From Pseudomonas oryzae (GTDB lineage: Bacteria > Pseudomonadota > Gammaproteobacteria > Pseudomonadales > Pseudomonadaceae), in assembly GCF_900104805.1 (NCBI RefSeq), contig NZ_LT629751.1:3990501-4054500 (forward strand): a stretch of 64,000 bases of DNA, in the 5' to 3' direction. The translations under genes and the position numbers were made by a program. Below are positions 36,978 through 44,750 of the stretch, piece by piece; position 1 is the stretch's first letter, and every line of letters starts with the position of its first letter. The notes beneath the pieces were generated by a model. It saw only the letters and a list, made by a program, of their open reading frames with translations, ran no database searches and was not told where the DNA came from.

Positions 36978-37005
36978 GGTGGGCAACCGCGTAGCGTTAC
37001 CCACC
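36978..37005. repeat. REP-like palindrome GGTGGGCAAC / GTTACCCACC
   Basis: Ten-base arms with one mismatch around CGCGTAGC, in the 247-bp gene-free stretch between znuA and the methyltransferase-like gene. A second degenerate unit (GGAAAATCGCTGCGCGAGTTTTCCACC) lies near 37036-37062, and GTAGGG / CCGTAACCC-type pieces fill 37100-37205. I see no gene in this stretch. Confidence 0.7.
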
Positions 37006-37207
37006 AGCGCACGCGGGGTGGCCACTCCACGGTGAGGAAAATCGCTGCGCGAGTTTTCCACCCTACGGGCTGGAGCAGCTCCGAGGCAGGTGGATAGGTA
37101 GGGTAGGGCAGGCCGTAGGCCGTAACCCACCGACCGGCCGCCAGGCCGGCAACGGGGATGCCTGGCGGCATCCCGGGCGGGTTACGCCGCGGCGCGGCTG
37201 ACCCGCC

Positions 37208-37660
37208 CTACAGCCAGCGCCTGACCCGCGCGCAGTAGGCGCGATACTCGTCGCCGAACAGGCGCTGCAGCGCGTGCTCCTCGGCGCGGATCTGGAAGCG
37301 GCCGATGAACCACACGAACAGCGGCAGCAGCAGGAAGTTGGCGGCGTTGCCGAAGCCGATCGCCAGCGCCAGCAGGATCAGCGCATCGCCGAGGTAGATC
37401 GGGTTGCGCGAGTAGGCGAACACCCCGGAAGTCACCAGCTGGCTGGCCCGCTCGGGCCTGAGCGGATTGACCGTGGTGCGCGCCCGGAACAGGCTCCAGG
37501 CCGCCGCCGCCATCAGCGCCAGCGCGGCCAGCAGCACCAGACCCGCCAGCGGACGCTGGCCGGCGAAGGCGAAGCCGCCCAGCGGCAGGTGCCCGGCCAG
37601 CAGCCACATGGCGTAGCCGAACAGCGCGACCAGCAGCGGCGGGGGGATCAGCAGCGGCAT
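37208..37660 (-). CDS. Isoprenylcysteine carboxyl methyltransferase-family membrane protein
   Basis: A 150-residue protein with four hydrophobic segments and the ICMT/PEMT signature SGVFAYSRNPIYLGDALILL, ending with RAEEHALQRLFGDEYRAYC. In bacteria these proteins methylate unknown lipids or small acceptors. GGAG is placed six bases before the ATG at 37660. It follows the thioredoxin-like gene by ten bases. Confidence 0.85.
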   Translation of the reverse strand: MPLLIPPPLLVALFGYAMWLLAGHLPLGGFAFAGQRPLAGLVLLAALALMAAAAWSLFRARTTVNPLRPERASQLVTSGVFAYSRNPIYLGDALILLALAIGFGNAANFLLLPLFVWFIGRFQIRAEEHALQRLFGDEYRAYCARVRRWL

Positions 37661-37670
37661 CGGTGGCTCC

Positions 37671-38237
37671 TCACTGCGCGTCGGTCCACGAACAGTAGCA
37701 GCCCAGCGCCAGGCTGCCGGTGCTGTGCACCGGGCGGCCGGCGAGCAGCGCCTCGAGCACCGGTTCGATGAAGCTGTTGGCCGAGGTGCAGGTGGCGCCC
37801 TCGCTGTACGGGCCGACGTAGGCCAGCGTGCCGTCCGCGGCCCAGATCGCCACCGCCGGGCTGGCCGGCAGCTGTTCCGCGCCGGGCAGCTCGGCCAGCG
37901 GCTGCAGCGCCTTGAGGGTGTCGGGCAGGTGGCCGCGGCTGCCGGGCTTCTGCCAGACATGGAAGCTCACCCGGTCGCCGAAGCGCGCGAGCAGTTCGGC
38001 CAGGTGCTGCTGGTTGCCGACGTTGCACGGGCAGGGCGGATCCCACAGGTGCACCACGCGGATCCGGCCCGACCCGGCCAGCTCGGCGGGCAGGCGCAGA
38101 GCGGCGCCGTCGAACAGCACGGTGGTCTCGCTGAACGGGCGGATGTAGCGCGCCTGGTACCACTGGTAGAGGCTCCACAGCACGGCGGCGCAGACGACGG
38201 CGAGCAGGGCGAGGACGAGGGACTGGCGGCGGGGCAT
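37671..38237 (-). CDS. Thioredoxin-fold membrane-anchored protein (DUF6436-like)
   Basis: A 188-residue protein with one N-terminal membrane helix (LVLALLAVVCAAVLWSLYQW) and a periplasmic thioredoxin-like domain. VVHLWDPPCPCNVGNQQHLA supplies a C-x-C pair in place of the usual CxxC, and SPAVAIWAADGTLAYVGPYS is the cis-Pro strand region. Two further cysteines sit in GCYCSW near the C-terminus. The function is unknown; a redox role is plausible. ATG 38237 fits the leader better than the longer frame. Confidence 0.72.
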   Translation of the reverse strand: MPRRQSLVLALLAVVCAAVLWSLYQWYQARYIRPFSETTVLFDGAALRLPAELAGSGRIRVVHLWDPPCPCNVGNQQHLAELLARFGDRVSFHVWQKPGSRGHLPDTLKALQPLAELPGAEQLPASPAVAIWAADGTLAYVGPYSEGATCTSANSFIEPVLEALLAGRPVHSTGSLALGCYCSWTDAQ

Positions 38238-38345
38238 GGGGCGACCTGCGGAAAATGACGGCCAAGCTTGCCATGTCGCGTCGCCGGTCTGAAGATCGAC
38301 CATAGCAATCCATCAGCCCAAGCCGCCGTCCGGGCGGCCGAGTCC

Positions 38346-39278
38346 ATGAGCGAAAACTTCGATCCCCACAGCCTGCGCCGGCAACTGCCGCCGCTGTCCG
38401 CTGCCGCGGCCGAGCACGGTCCGCAGGTGCAGGCCTACCGGCGCTACTACGGCCTGCAGCACCGCCCCGACATCCACAGTCGGCTCGGCTGGGTGGCGGT
38501 CGCGGGGCGGCGGGTCGCCGTGCAGGGCTGGTGGCGCGACGACGCGCGGGCGACCGTGCTGCTGCTGCACGGCTACTACGACCACATGGGCCTGTACCGC
38601 CACGTGTTCGACTGGGCGCTGCGCATGAACTTCGCCGTGCTGTCCTGCGACCTGCCCGGCCACGGCCTGTCCGAGGGCGCGCCGGCGAGCATCGGCGACT
38701 TCGCCGAGTACCAGGCCGTGCTCGCCGCGCTGTTCCAGGCCGCCGAGCTGCTGCACCTGCCGCAGCCCTGGCACCTGTTCGGGCAGAGCACCGGCGGCGC
38801 CATCCTGCTCGACTACCTGCTCACCGGCGCGCCGCGCCCGGACCTCGGCCAGACCGTGCTGCTCGCGCCGCTGGTGCGCCCGCGCGCCTGGCTGCGCTCC
38901 AAGCTCAGCTATCACCTGCTCAACCCCTTCGTCAGCCAGATCGCCCGGCGCTTCACCGACAACTCCGGCGATCCCGCCTTCCTCGACTTCGTGCGCCGCG
39001 ATCCGCTGCAGGCGCAGATCCTGCCCACCGCCTGGGTCGGCGCACTGGCGCGCTGGATCCCGCGCATCGAGGACGCGCCGGCCTCGGCGCAGCGCCCGCT
39101 GATCATCCAGGGCGACGCCGACATGACGGTGGACTGGCAGCACAACCTCGAGATCCTGCAGGACAAGTTCCAGCGCGCCGAGCAGCTGATCCTGCCTGGC
39201 GCCCGCCATCACCTGGTCAACGAGGAAGAGGGGCAGCGCGAGAAGCTGTTCGAGCTGCTCGGCGAGCGCTTCGCCTGA
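38346..39278 (+). CDS. Alpha/beta hydrolase, monoacylglycerol-lipase-like
   Basis: A 310-residue serine hydrolase (Hydrolase_4 type). The oxyanion region is VLLLHGYYDHMGLYRHVF, the nucleophile elbow is LFGQSTGGAILLDYLL, the acid is in IIQGDADMTVDW and the histidine in GARHHLVNEEEG. No signal peptide, so probably cytoplasmic. ATG 38346 is chosen because it begins the conserved part; the ribosome site is weak. Convergent with the TRAP binding protein gene. Confidence 0.85.
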   Translation: MSENFDPHSLRRQLPPLSAAAAEHGPQVQAYRRYYGLQHRPDIHSRLGWVAVAGRRVAVQGWWRDDARATVLLLHGYYDHMGLYRHVFDWALRMNFAVLSCDLPGHGLSEGAPASIGDFAEYQAVLAALFQAAELLHLPQPWHLFGQSTGGAILLDYLLTGAPRPDLGQTVLLAPLVRPRAWLRSKLSYHLLNPFVSQIARRFTDNSGDPAFLDFVRRDPLQAQILPTAWVGALARWIPRIEDAPASAQRPLIIQGDADMTVDWQHNLEILQDKFQRAEQLILPGARHHLVNEEEGQREKLFELLGERFA

Positions 39279-39324
39279 AGCGCGGCCGGGGCCGGGCCGG
39301 CCTGGCGCCGGCCCGGCAGCGGCG

Positions 39325-40377
39325 TCAGCGCGCCGCCTGGCCGTTGTATTTGGCCACCAGCTGGCGCGCCTCCCGGAGCAGGGCGGCGCCGTCGGCGTAG
39401 CCCTGGCCCTCGACCTCGGCCACCCAGTCGGCGTCCAGGCGGCGGGCGGCCTCCATCCAGCGCTGCTGCTCGGCGGGCTCGAGCACGTGGATCTGGTTGT
39501 CGTGCTCGCGCGCCAGGCGGTGGCTGGTCTCCATGCCGTAGGCATCCCACAGGCGTCCGGCCTGGGCGGACAGGGCGCGTCCGCTGTTGGCGTCGATGAT
39601 CTGCCGCAGGTCGGCCGGCAGGCTGTCGTAGCGCGCCTGGTTCATCGCCAGTACCAGCGCCGCGTGCATCAGCTTGGGCATGCCGGGGGCGGTTTCGGTG
39701 TGGTGCCTGACCCGCTCCTGCAGCCGGACCGAGGTGGCCACGTCCCAGGGCGCGGCGGCGCCGTCGAGCAGGCCGCGCGCCAGCGCGGCGGGCACCGGGT
39801 TGATCGGCATGGCCTGCGGCACGCCGCCGAACAGGGCGATCAGCCGGCTCTGCACCGGGTTGGCGCTGCGCAGGCGCAGGCCGGCGAAGTCGGCCATGCT
39901 GCGGATCGGCTGCTTGCGGGTGTGCAGCACCACGCTGTCGGTGAGATGGGTGGCGAGCAGCTGCACGCCCTGGTATTCGCGCTGGCCGTGCTTCTGCAGG
40001 AAGTCCCACAGCGCCTGGCTGCCGGCCTCGGCGCTGCGGTTCATGAACGGCTGCTCGAAGGCCGCGGTCAGCGGGAAGCTGCCGCTGTTGTAGCCAGGCA
40101 GCGCCCAGACCACGTCGGCGGTGCCGACCCGCGCCTGGTCGATCAGCTGGGTCGGCTTGCCGCCGAGCTGCATCGCCGGGAAGAAGTGGAAGCGGATGCG
40201 CCCGCCGGACTCGCGGCTGATCTTGTCCGCCCAGGGCTGGATGAACTGGCGCTGGGTGAACGAGTCGTGGGGCATGAAGTGGTGCACCTTGAGGGTGACC
40301 GTGTTTTCCGCGGCGGCAGTGGCCGCCAGGCTGGTGCTCAGGCTGAGCGCCGCCAGGGTTGAGCGCAGGTATTTCAC
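39325..40377 (-). CDS. Second orphan TRAP solute-binding protein, DctP type
   Basis: A 350-residue periplasmic protein with a Sec signal ending TAAAE. FFPAMQLGGKPTQLIDQARV and GTADVVWALPGYNSGSFPLT align closely with the protein encoded at 27706, so they are paralogues. LRLRSANPVQSRL holds the substrate-carboxylate Arg. No DctQ/DctM or catabolic gene is adjacent. GTG start at 40377 with AAAGGA upstream. Confidence 0.87.
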   Translation of the reverse strand: MKYLRSTLAALSLSTSLAATAAAENTVTLKVHHFMPHDSFTQRQFIQPWADKISRESGGRIRFHFFPAMQLGGKPTQLIDQARVGTADVVWALPGYNSGSFPLTAAFEQPFMNRSAEAGSQALWDFLQKHGQREYQGVQLLATHLTDSVVLHTRKQPIRSMADFAGLRLRSANPVQSRLIALFGGVPQAMPINPVPAALARGLLDGAAAPWDVATSVRLQERVRHHTETAPGMPKLMHAALVLAMNQARYDSLPADLRQIIDANSGRALSAQAGRLWDAYGMETSHRLAREHDNQIHVLEPAEQQRWMEAARRLDADWVAEVEGQGYADGAALLREARQLVAKYNGQAAR

Positions 40378-40544
40378 CGTGACTGTCCTTTGTTCTTGTG
40401 GTCTTGGTGGGGTCGACTGCCCGCTGGGCAGCGGCGCTATGCTGGTGCGCACACGGGCCGCGCAACAATCCGGGCAAGCCAGCTTGTGTGCGATAGGCGC
40501 ACGGAAAGTGAGGGCAAGCCGGCGGCAGGATGCCCAGCCGCCGC

Positions 40545-41975
40545 TCAGCCCTTGACGCACACCAGCGGCCGCAGCCGCGCCACCCGCCGCGCCAGGCCGG
40601 CCTGCTCGGCGGCCTCGACCACCGCGCCGACGTCCTTGTAGGCCAGCGGCGCTTCCTCGGCGACGCCGCGCAGGCTCGGGCTGCGGATCAGGATGCCGCG
40701 CCGCGCCAGCTCCTCGACCACGCTACGGCCCTGCCAGCGGCGCAGCGCCTCGTGGCGGCTCATCGCCCGCCCGGCGCCGTGGCAGGCCGAGGCGAAGGCA
40801 TGGCTCTGGCTGCCGCCACTGCCGGCCAGCACCCAGGAGCCGGTGCCCATGCTGCCGCCGATCAGCACCGGCTGGCCGACCGCGCGGTACTCGGCCGGCA
40901 GCTCCGGATGGCCGGGGCCGAAGGCGCGGGTGGCGCCCTTGCGGTGGACGAACAGGCGGCGGCGCACGCCGCCGACGACGTGGCTTTCCTCCTTGCAGGT
41001 GTTGTGCGACACGTCGTAGAGCAGCGGCATGGCGATGCCGGGGAACAGCTCGGCGAACGCCGCGCGCGCCAGCTGGGTGAGGATCTGCCGGTTGGCCAGC
41101 GCGCAGTTGATCGCCGCACGCATGGCGCCCAGGTAGCTCTGCCCCAGCTCGGATTTCAGCGGCGCGCAGGCCAGCTCGCGGTCGGTGAGCTGGATGCCGG
41201 CGCGCGGCGCGGCGATCACCATCTCGCGCAAAAAATCCGTGCCGATCTGGTGGCCCATGCCGCGCGAGCCGCAGTGGATGGTGGTCAGCACGTCGCCGAC
41301 GTGCAGGCCGTAGGCCTGCGCCGCCTTGAGGTCGAACAGTTCGTCGACCACCTGCAGCTCCAGGTAGTGGTTGCCCGAGCCGAGGGTGCCCATCTCGTCG
41401 CGCTGGCGGTGCCTGGCCTCGGCCGACACCGCGGCCGGCAGCGCGCCGGCCATGCAGCCGCCTTCCTCGATGCGCGCCAGATCCTCCGGGCTGCCGAAGC
41501 CCTGCTCGACCGCCCATCTGGCGCCGCCGCGCAGCATCGCGCCCATCTCCTTGCCGGTCAGGCGCAGCGCGCCGGTGCTGCCCAGACCCGCCGGGATGCG
41601 GCGGAACAGCAGGTCGGCGAGGCGTTCCCTGACCGCCGCGATGTCGGCTTCCTTCAAGCCGGTATGCAGGCTGCGCACCCCGCAGGAGATGTCGAAGCCG
41701 ACCCCGCCGGCCGACACCACGCCGCCCGCGTCGGCGTCGAAGGCCGCCACCCCGCCGATCGGGAAGCCGTAGCCCCAGTGGGCGTCGGGCATGGCGTAGG
41801 CGGCGTCGACGATGCCCGGCAGGGCGGCGACGTTGGCCAGCTGTTCGCCGACCTTGGCGTCCATCGCCTCGAGCAGCTCGCGCGAGGCGAAGATCACCCC
41901 CGGCACGCGCATGGCGCCGTACCGGGGCATCTCCCATTCGAAGGGGCCGCGCTGGCGGAATTGGGCAAGGTCCAT
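40545..41975 (-). CDS. rtcB: RtcB RNA ligase
   Basis: A 476-residue GTP- and Mn-dependent ligase that joins RNA 2',3'-cyclic phosphate or 3'-phosphate ends to 5'-OH. Metal-binding features: MPDAHWGYGFPIGG, the cysteine in GGVGFDISCGVRSL, GSGNHYLELQ, IHCGSRGMGHQIG and DVSHNTCKEE. The guanylylated histidine is in ACHGAGRAMSR near residue 399. ATG 41975 has GGAGAG upstream. It is the last gene of a minus-strand cluster whose far end encodes archease, its cofactor; no rtcA or rtcR is present. Confidence 0.95.
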   Translation of the reverse strand: MDLAQFRQRGPFEWEMPRYGAMRVPGVIFASRELLEAMDAKVGEQLANVAALPGIVDAAYAMPDAHWGYGFPIGGVAAFDADAGGVVSAGGVGFDISCGVRSLHTGLKEADIAAVRERLADLLFRRIPAGLGSTGALRLTGKEMGAMLRGGARWAVEQGFGSPEDLARIEEGGCMAGALPAAVSAEARHRQRDEMGTLGSGNHYLELQVVDELFDLKAAQAYGLHVGDVLTTIHCGSRGMGHQIGTDFLREMVIAAPRAGIQLTDRELACAPLKSELGQSYLGAMRAAINCALANRQILTQLARAAFAELFPGIAMPLLYDVSHNTCKEESHVVGGVRRRLFVHRKGATRAFGPGHPELPAEYRAVGQPVLIGGSMGTGSWVLAGSGGSQSHAFASACHGAGRAMSRHEALRRWQGRSVVEELARRGILIRSPSLRGVAEEAPLAYKDVGAVVEAAEQAGLARRVARLRPLVCVKG

Positions 41976-42041
41976 CGACGCTCTCCAGTGGGGAAGCCGT
42001 CGCCTGACTATAGGCGAGCGCCCCCGACCGGGGAGGCCCGG

Positions 42042-42293
42042 TCATCCGCCGGCCAGGCACCGGCGCAGATAGGCCAGCAGCACGTCCAGGGTGGTGAGTT
42101 GCTGGTAGTCGGCCTCGGGGATGTTCACCCCCAGGCGCTGGTGCAGGGCGGCGAGGAAGCGCAGCCAGTCCATCGAGTCGAGGTCGACCTCGTCGCGCAG
42201 CGGGCGGTCGCCGCGCAGGGTCTCGGGCTCGACCTCCGGGGCGATGCCCTGCAGGGCGGCGAACACTTCGTGGCGCAGTTGCGCGTCATCCAT
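42042..42293 (-). CDS. Acyl carrier protein
   Basis: An 83-residue acidic carrier. The phosphopantetheine attachment serine is in EVDLDSMDWLRFLAAL near residue 40. It is not in a fatty-acid or polyketide cluster; it starts 13 bases after the E2 stop and 66 bases before rtcB. The neighbouring acyl-CoA-synthetase-like ligase or E2 could supply its acyl group, but this is conjecture. Confidence 0.88.
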   Translation of the reverse strand: MDDAQLRHEVFAALQGIAPEVEPETLRGDRPLRDEVDLDSMDWLRFLAALHQRLGVNIPEADYQQLTTLDVLLAYLRRCLAGG

Positions 42294-42306
42294 CGGGTTT
42301 TCCTCC

Positions 42307-43482
42307 TCACAGACGGTCGGGGTCCTGCAGGCGGCGGCGCAGCTCGGCGAGAAAGCGCGCGCCGTAGTGGCCGTCGCTGGCGCGGTGGTCGGCGGCCAGG
42401 CTGAACTGCGCAGTGGTCAGCGCGCAGACTTGGCCTTCGACCACCCAGGGGCGCTCGGCGATGCGGCCGACGCCGACCAGCGCCACCTGCGGCGGGTAGA
42501 TCACGCCGAACACGCCGTCCACGCCCTGGTCGCCGAGCTGGGTGACGGTGAGGGTGGCCTCGCTCAGCTCCGAGCTGCGCAGCGAGTAGCTGCGCGCGCG
42601 CTGCACCAGGTCGCCCAGTTCGGCCATCAGCTGCGCCAGCGGCTTGTCGGCGACGTCGTGCAGCGCCGGGGCGATCAGCCCGCCCTGGCGCAGCGCCACC
42701 GCCACGCCGAGGTGGATGCCGGGGCCCGGCCGGAAGGCGTCGTCGCTCCAGAAGCCGTTGAGCTGCGGGTAGTCGCGCAGGGCCAGGGCCACCGCCTTGA
42801 GCACCAGCACGCCGGGCAGCAGGCGCCGCTCGGGCGGCAGCTCGGCGTTGTGCGCGGCGAGCCAGGCCAGCGCGGCGGCCATCGGCACCGTCTCGCTCAG
42901 GTAGTAGTGCGGGATCTCGTGCTTGGAACGGCTCATCGCCGTGGCGATGGCCTGGCGCATGGCGGCGTGGCGCTCCAGCGGCGTGGCCGGTTGCGCGGCC
43001 GGTCTGCTCGCGGCGGCGGCCTCGACGTCGGCCAGGCTGACCGAACCCTGCGGACCGGTGCCGGCCAGCGCGGCGGGATCGAGACCCAGCTCGGCGGCGC
43101 GCCGGCGTGCGGCGGGGGTGATGCGCGGGCGGCTGGCCGGCGCTGTGCCAAGCGTTGCTGCTGTCAGGGCTGGCGCCGGCTGGGCGGGTTTCGGCGCGGC
43201 GGTGCTGAGCGGGCGCGGGGTGCGCGGCGCCGTCTCCGCCGACTCACCGGCCTCCAGCAGGGTGGCGATGGGCGTGCCCACCGCCACCTTGGCGCCGGGC
43301 TGGATCAGCAGCTCGAACACCGTGCCGTCCTGCCAGCACTCGATCTCCACCGCCGCCTTGGCGGTGTCGACCACCGCGACCACCTGGCCGCGCGTGACCG
43401 CCTGGCCCGGTTCGACCTGCCATTCGAGCAGCGTGCCCGCGTCCATGTCGGCGCCGAGGGCGGGCATCCTGAATTCGATCAT
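42307..43482 (-). CDS. 2-oxoacid dehydrogenase E2 (dihydrolipoamide acyltransferase)
   Basis: A 391-residue E2 with one N-terminal lipoyl domain (lipoyl Lys42 in VDTAKAAVEIE), an Ala/Pro linker, a peripheral-subunit-binding domain (about 119-156) and a catalytic domain (about 168-391). The active-site motif is DHRASDG at 365-371, retaining the His and Asp of the usual DHRxxDG. It is shorter than housekeeping AceF of pseudomonads. AAGG precedes the ATG at 43482. It is separated from E1 beta by a 290-bp REP-rich gap. No E3 gene is present in the cluster. Confidence 0.92.
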   Translation of the reverse strand: MIEFRMPALGADMDAGTLLEWQVEPGQAVTRGQVVAVVDTAKAAVEIECWQDGTVFELLIQPGAKVAVGTPIATLLEAGESAETAPRTPRPLSTAAPKPAQPAPALTAATLGTAPASRPRITPAARRRAAELGLDPAALAGTGPQGSVSLADVEAAAASRPAAQPATPLERHAAMRQAIATAMSRSKHEIPHYYLSETVPMAAALAWLAAHNAELPPERRLLPGVLVLKAVALALRDYPQLNGFWSDDAFRPGPGIHLGVAVALRQGGLIAPALHDVADKPLAQLMAELGDLVQRARSYSLRSSELSEATLTVTQLGDQGVDGVFGVIYPPQVALVGVGRIAERPWVVEGQVCALTTAQFSLAADHRASDGHYGARFLAELRRRLQDPDRL

Positions 43483-43493
43483 GCGTACCTTCC

Positions 43494-43549
43494 CGTAGGG
43501 TGCGCCGTGCGCACCATCGATCCTCGCGGTGCGCACGGCGCACCCTACG
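43494..43549. repeat. Perfect 22-bp inverted repeat
   Basis: Arms at 43494-43515 and 43528-43549 (outer sequence CGTAGGGTGCGCCGTGCGCA) are exact complements across a 12-base spacer, immediately upstream of the E2 gene. It is the largest palindrome in the E1 beta-E2 gap and carries the GTAGGGTGCGC motif also seen at 8306. Confidence 0.92.
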
Positions 43550-43602
43550 CCCGCAACCGCTTCGCGCCGGTCTGCGGCACTGCACCGGCTTGCAGCGCCG
43601 GT

Positions 43603-43630
43603 GGTGGGTAACGCTGCGCGGTTACCCATC
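43603..43630. repeat. REP-like palindrome, copy 1
   Basis: GGTGGGTAAC facing GTTACCCATC around GCTGCGCG. The same unit recurs exactly 135 bases to the right at 43738, with the sequence on both sides also conserved. Confidence 0.85.
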
Positions 43631-43637
43631 CTACGTT

Positions 43638-43680
43638 TCAGGCCCGGCCGGGCAGATGCTTGGCCGCCGCGACGATGGTT
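43638..43680 (-). pseudogene. Remnant duplicate of an E1-beta 3' end
   Basis: Read on the minus strand this stretch encodes TTIVAAAKHLPGRA then TGA. The intact E1 beta gene ends [13 protein letters not shown] then TGA, and the bases after both stops (CGTAGGRTGGGTAACC) are the same. It is therefore a diverged copy of the last 14 or so codons of E1 beta plus its trailing palindrome, left by duplication or by deletion of a second E1 beta gene. Upstream the frame runs into another palindrome with no further similarity. Confidence 0.75.
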
Positions 43681-43691
43681 GTAGCGCGTAG

Positions 43692-43721
43692 GGTGGGAAA
43701 CTGCCGCAGGCATTTCCCACC
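43692..43721. repeat. REP-like palindrome GGTGGGAAA / TTTCCCACC
   Basis: Nine-base perfect arms around CTGCCGCAGGCA. It is placed between the E1 beta tail remnant and the second copy of the GGTGGGTAAC unit. Confidence 0.75.
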
Positions 43722-43737
43722 AACACACACCGCCGGT

Positions 43738-43765
43738 GGTGGGTAACGCTGCGCGGTTACCCACC
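43738..43765. repeat. REP-like palindrome, copy 2
   Basis: GGTGGGTAAC / GTTACCCACC around GCTGCGCG, seven bases downstream of the E1 beta stop codon on the minus strand. It can form an RNA hairpin at that gene's 3' end and may weaken or shape read-through into E2. Confidence 0.85.
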
Positions 43766-43772
43766 CTACGCT

Positions 43773-44750
43773 TCAGGTCCGGCCGAGCAGGCCCTTCGCC
43801 GCCGCCACGATGGCCGGCACCTGCGGCAGCGCCGCGTCTTCCAGGTGCTTGGCGTAGGGCGTCGGCACCTCGGCGCTGCACACTCGCGCCGGCGGCGCGT
43901 CGAGGTCGAAGAACGCCTGCTCGACGATGCGCGCCATCACCTCGGCGGCCAGGCTGCCGCTGCGCCAGCCCTCGTCGACCACCAGCGCGCGGCGGGTGCG
44001 GCGCACCGATTCCATGATGGTGACGTCGTCCAGCGGGCGCAGCACGCGCAGGTCGAGCACCTCGGCGGCGATGCCGTCGCCGGCCAGCTGCTCGGCGGCC
44101 TCCAGCGCCTTGCCCAGGGTACCGCCGTAGGCGATCAGGGTCAGGTCGCTGCCGGCGCGGCGCACCCGCGCCGAGCGGATGTCGACCACCTCCGTCTCGT
44201 CCAGCTCGCCCTCGAGGTTGTACAGCGCACCCTGCTCGAACAGCAGCACCGGGTCGGGGTCATGCAGCGCCGGCCAGAGCATGCCGCGGGCGTCCTCCAG
44301 GGTGGCCGGGGCGAGGATCCTCAGGCCGGGGATGTGCGCCAGCCAGCCCTCCAGGCTGTGCGAGTGCTGCGCGGCGAGCTGGCGCCCGGCGCCGGTGGTC
44401 ATGCGCACCACCAGCGGCACCGAGAACTGCCCGCCGGACATGTGGCGCAGGGTGGCGGCGGTGTTCACCAGCTGGTCGAGGGCGAGCAGGCTGAAGTTCA
44501 CCGTCATCACCTCGACGATCGGCCGCAGGCCGCCGAGCGCCGCGCCGATGCCGGCGCCGACGAAGGCCAGCTCGGACAGCGGGGTGTCGCGCACCCGCTC
44601 CTCGCCGAACTCGTCGAGCAGGCCCTTGCTCACCGCGAAGGTGCCGCCGTAACGGCCGACGTCCTCGCCCATCAGGAACACCCGCGGGTCGCGCGCCAGC
44701 GCCTCGCGCAGCCCCTGGCGCAGCGCCTCGCGGTAGCTGATGCGGCTCAT
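43773..44750 (-). CDS. 2-oxoacid dehydrogenase E1 component, beta subunit
   Basis: A 325-residue transketolase-like subunit. [19 protein letters not shown] and [20 protein letters not shown] open the pyrimidine-binding domain with its catalytic Glu region ([20 protein letters not shown]); the C-terminal domain contains [18 protein letters not shown]. It resembles PdhB/AcoB-type subunits. Its ATG overlaps the E1 alpha stop by four bases. A diverged copy of its last codons lies 135 bases downstream. Confidence 0.93.
   Translation of the reverse strand: MSRISYREALRQGLREALARDPRVFLMGEDVGRYGGTFAVSKGLLDEFGEERVRDTPLSELAFVGAGIGAALGGLRPIVEVMTVNFSLLALDQLVNTAATLRHMSGGQFSVPLVVRMTTGAGRQLAAQHSHSLEGWLAHIPGLRILAPATLEDARGMLWPALHDPDPVLLFEQGALYNLEGELDETEVVDIRSARVRRAGSDLTLIAYGGTLGKALEAAEQLAGDGIAAEVLDLRVLRPLDDVTIMESVRRTRRALVVDEGWRSGSLAAEVMARIVEQAFFDLDAPPARVCSAEVPTPYAKHLEDAALPQVPAIVAAAKGLLGRT

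Noticed and set aside
36961-37207. A small gene between znuA and the methyltransferase-like gene
   Set aside because: Open frames there are short, lack ribosome sites and are made of repeated palindromic pieces.
43494-43765. Insertion sequence or MITE
   Set aside because: Several inverted repeats are present, but there is no transposase, and I saw no target-site duplication; REP-like palindromes explain them better.
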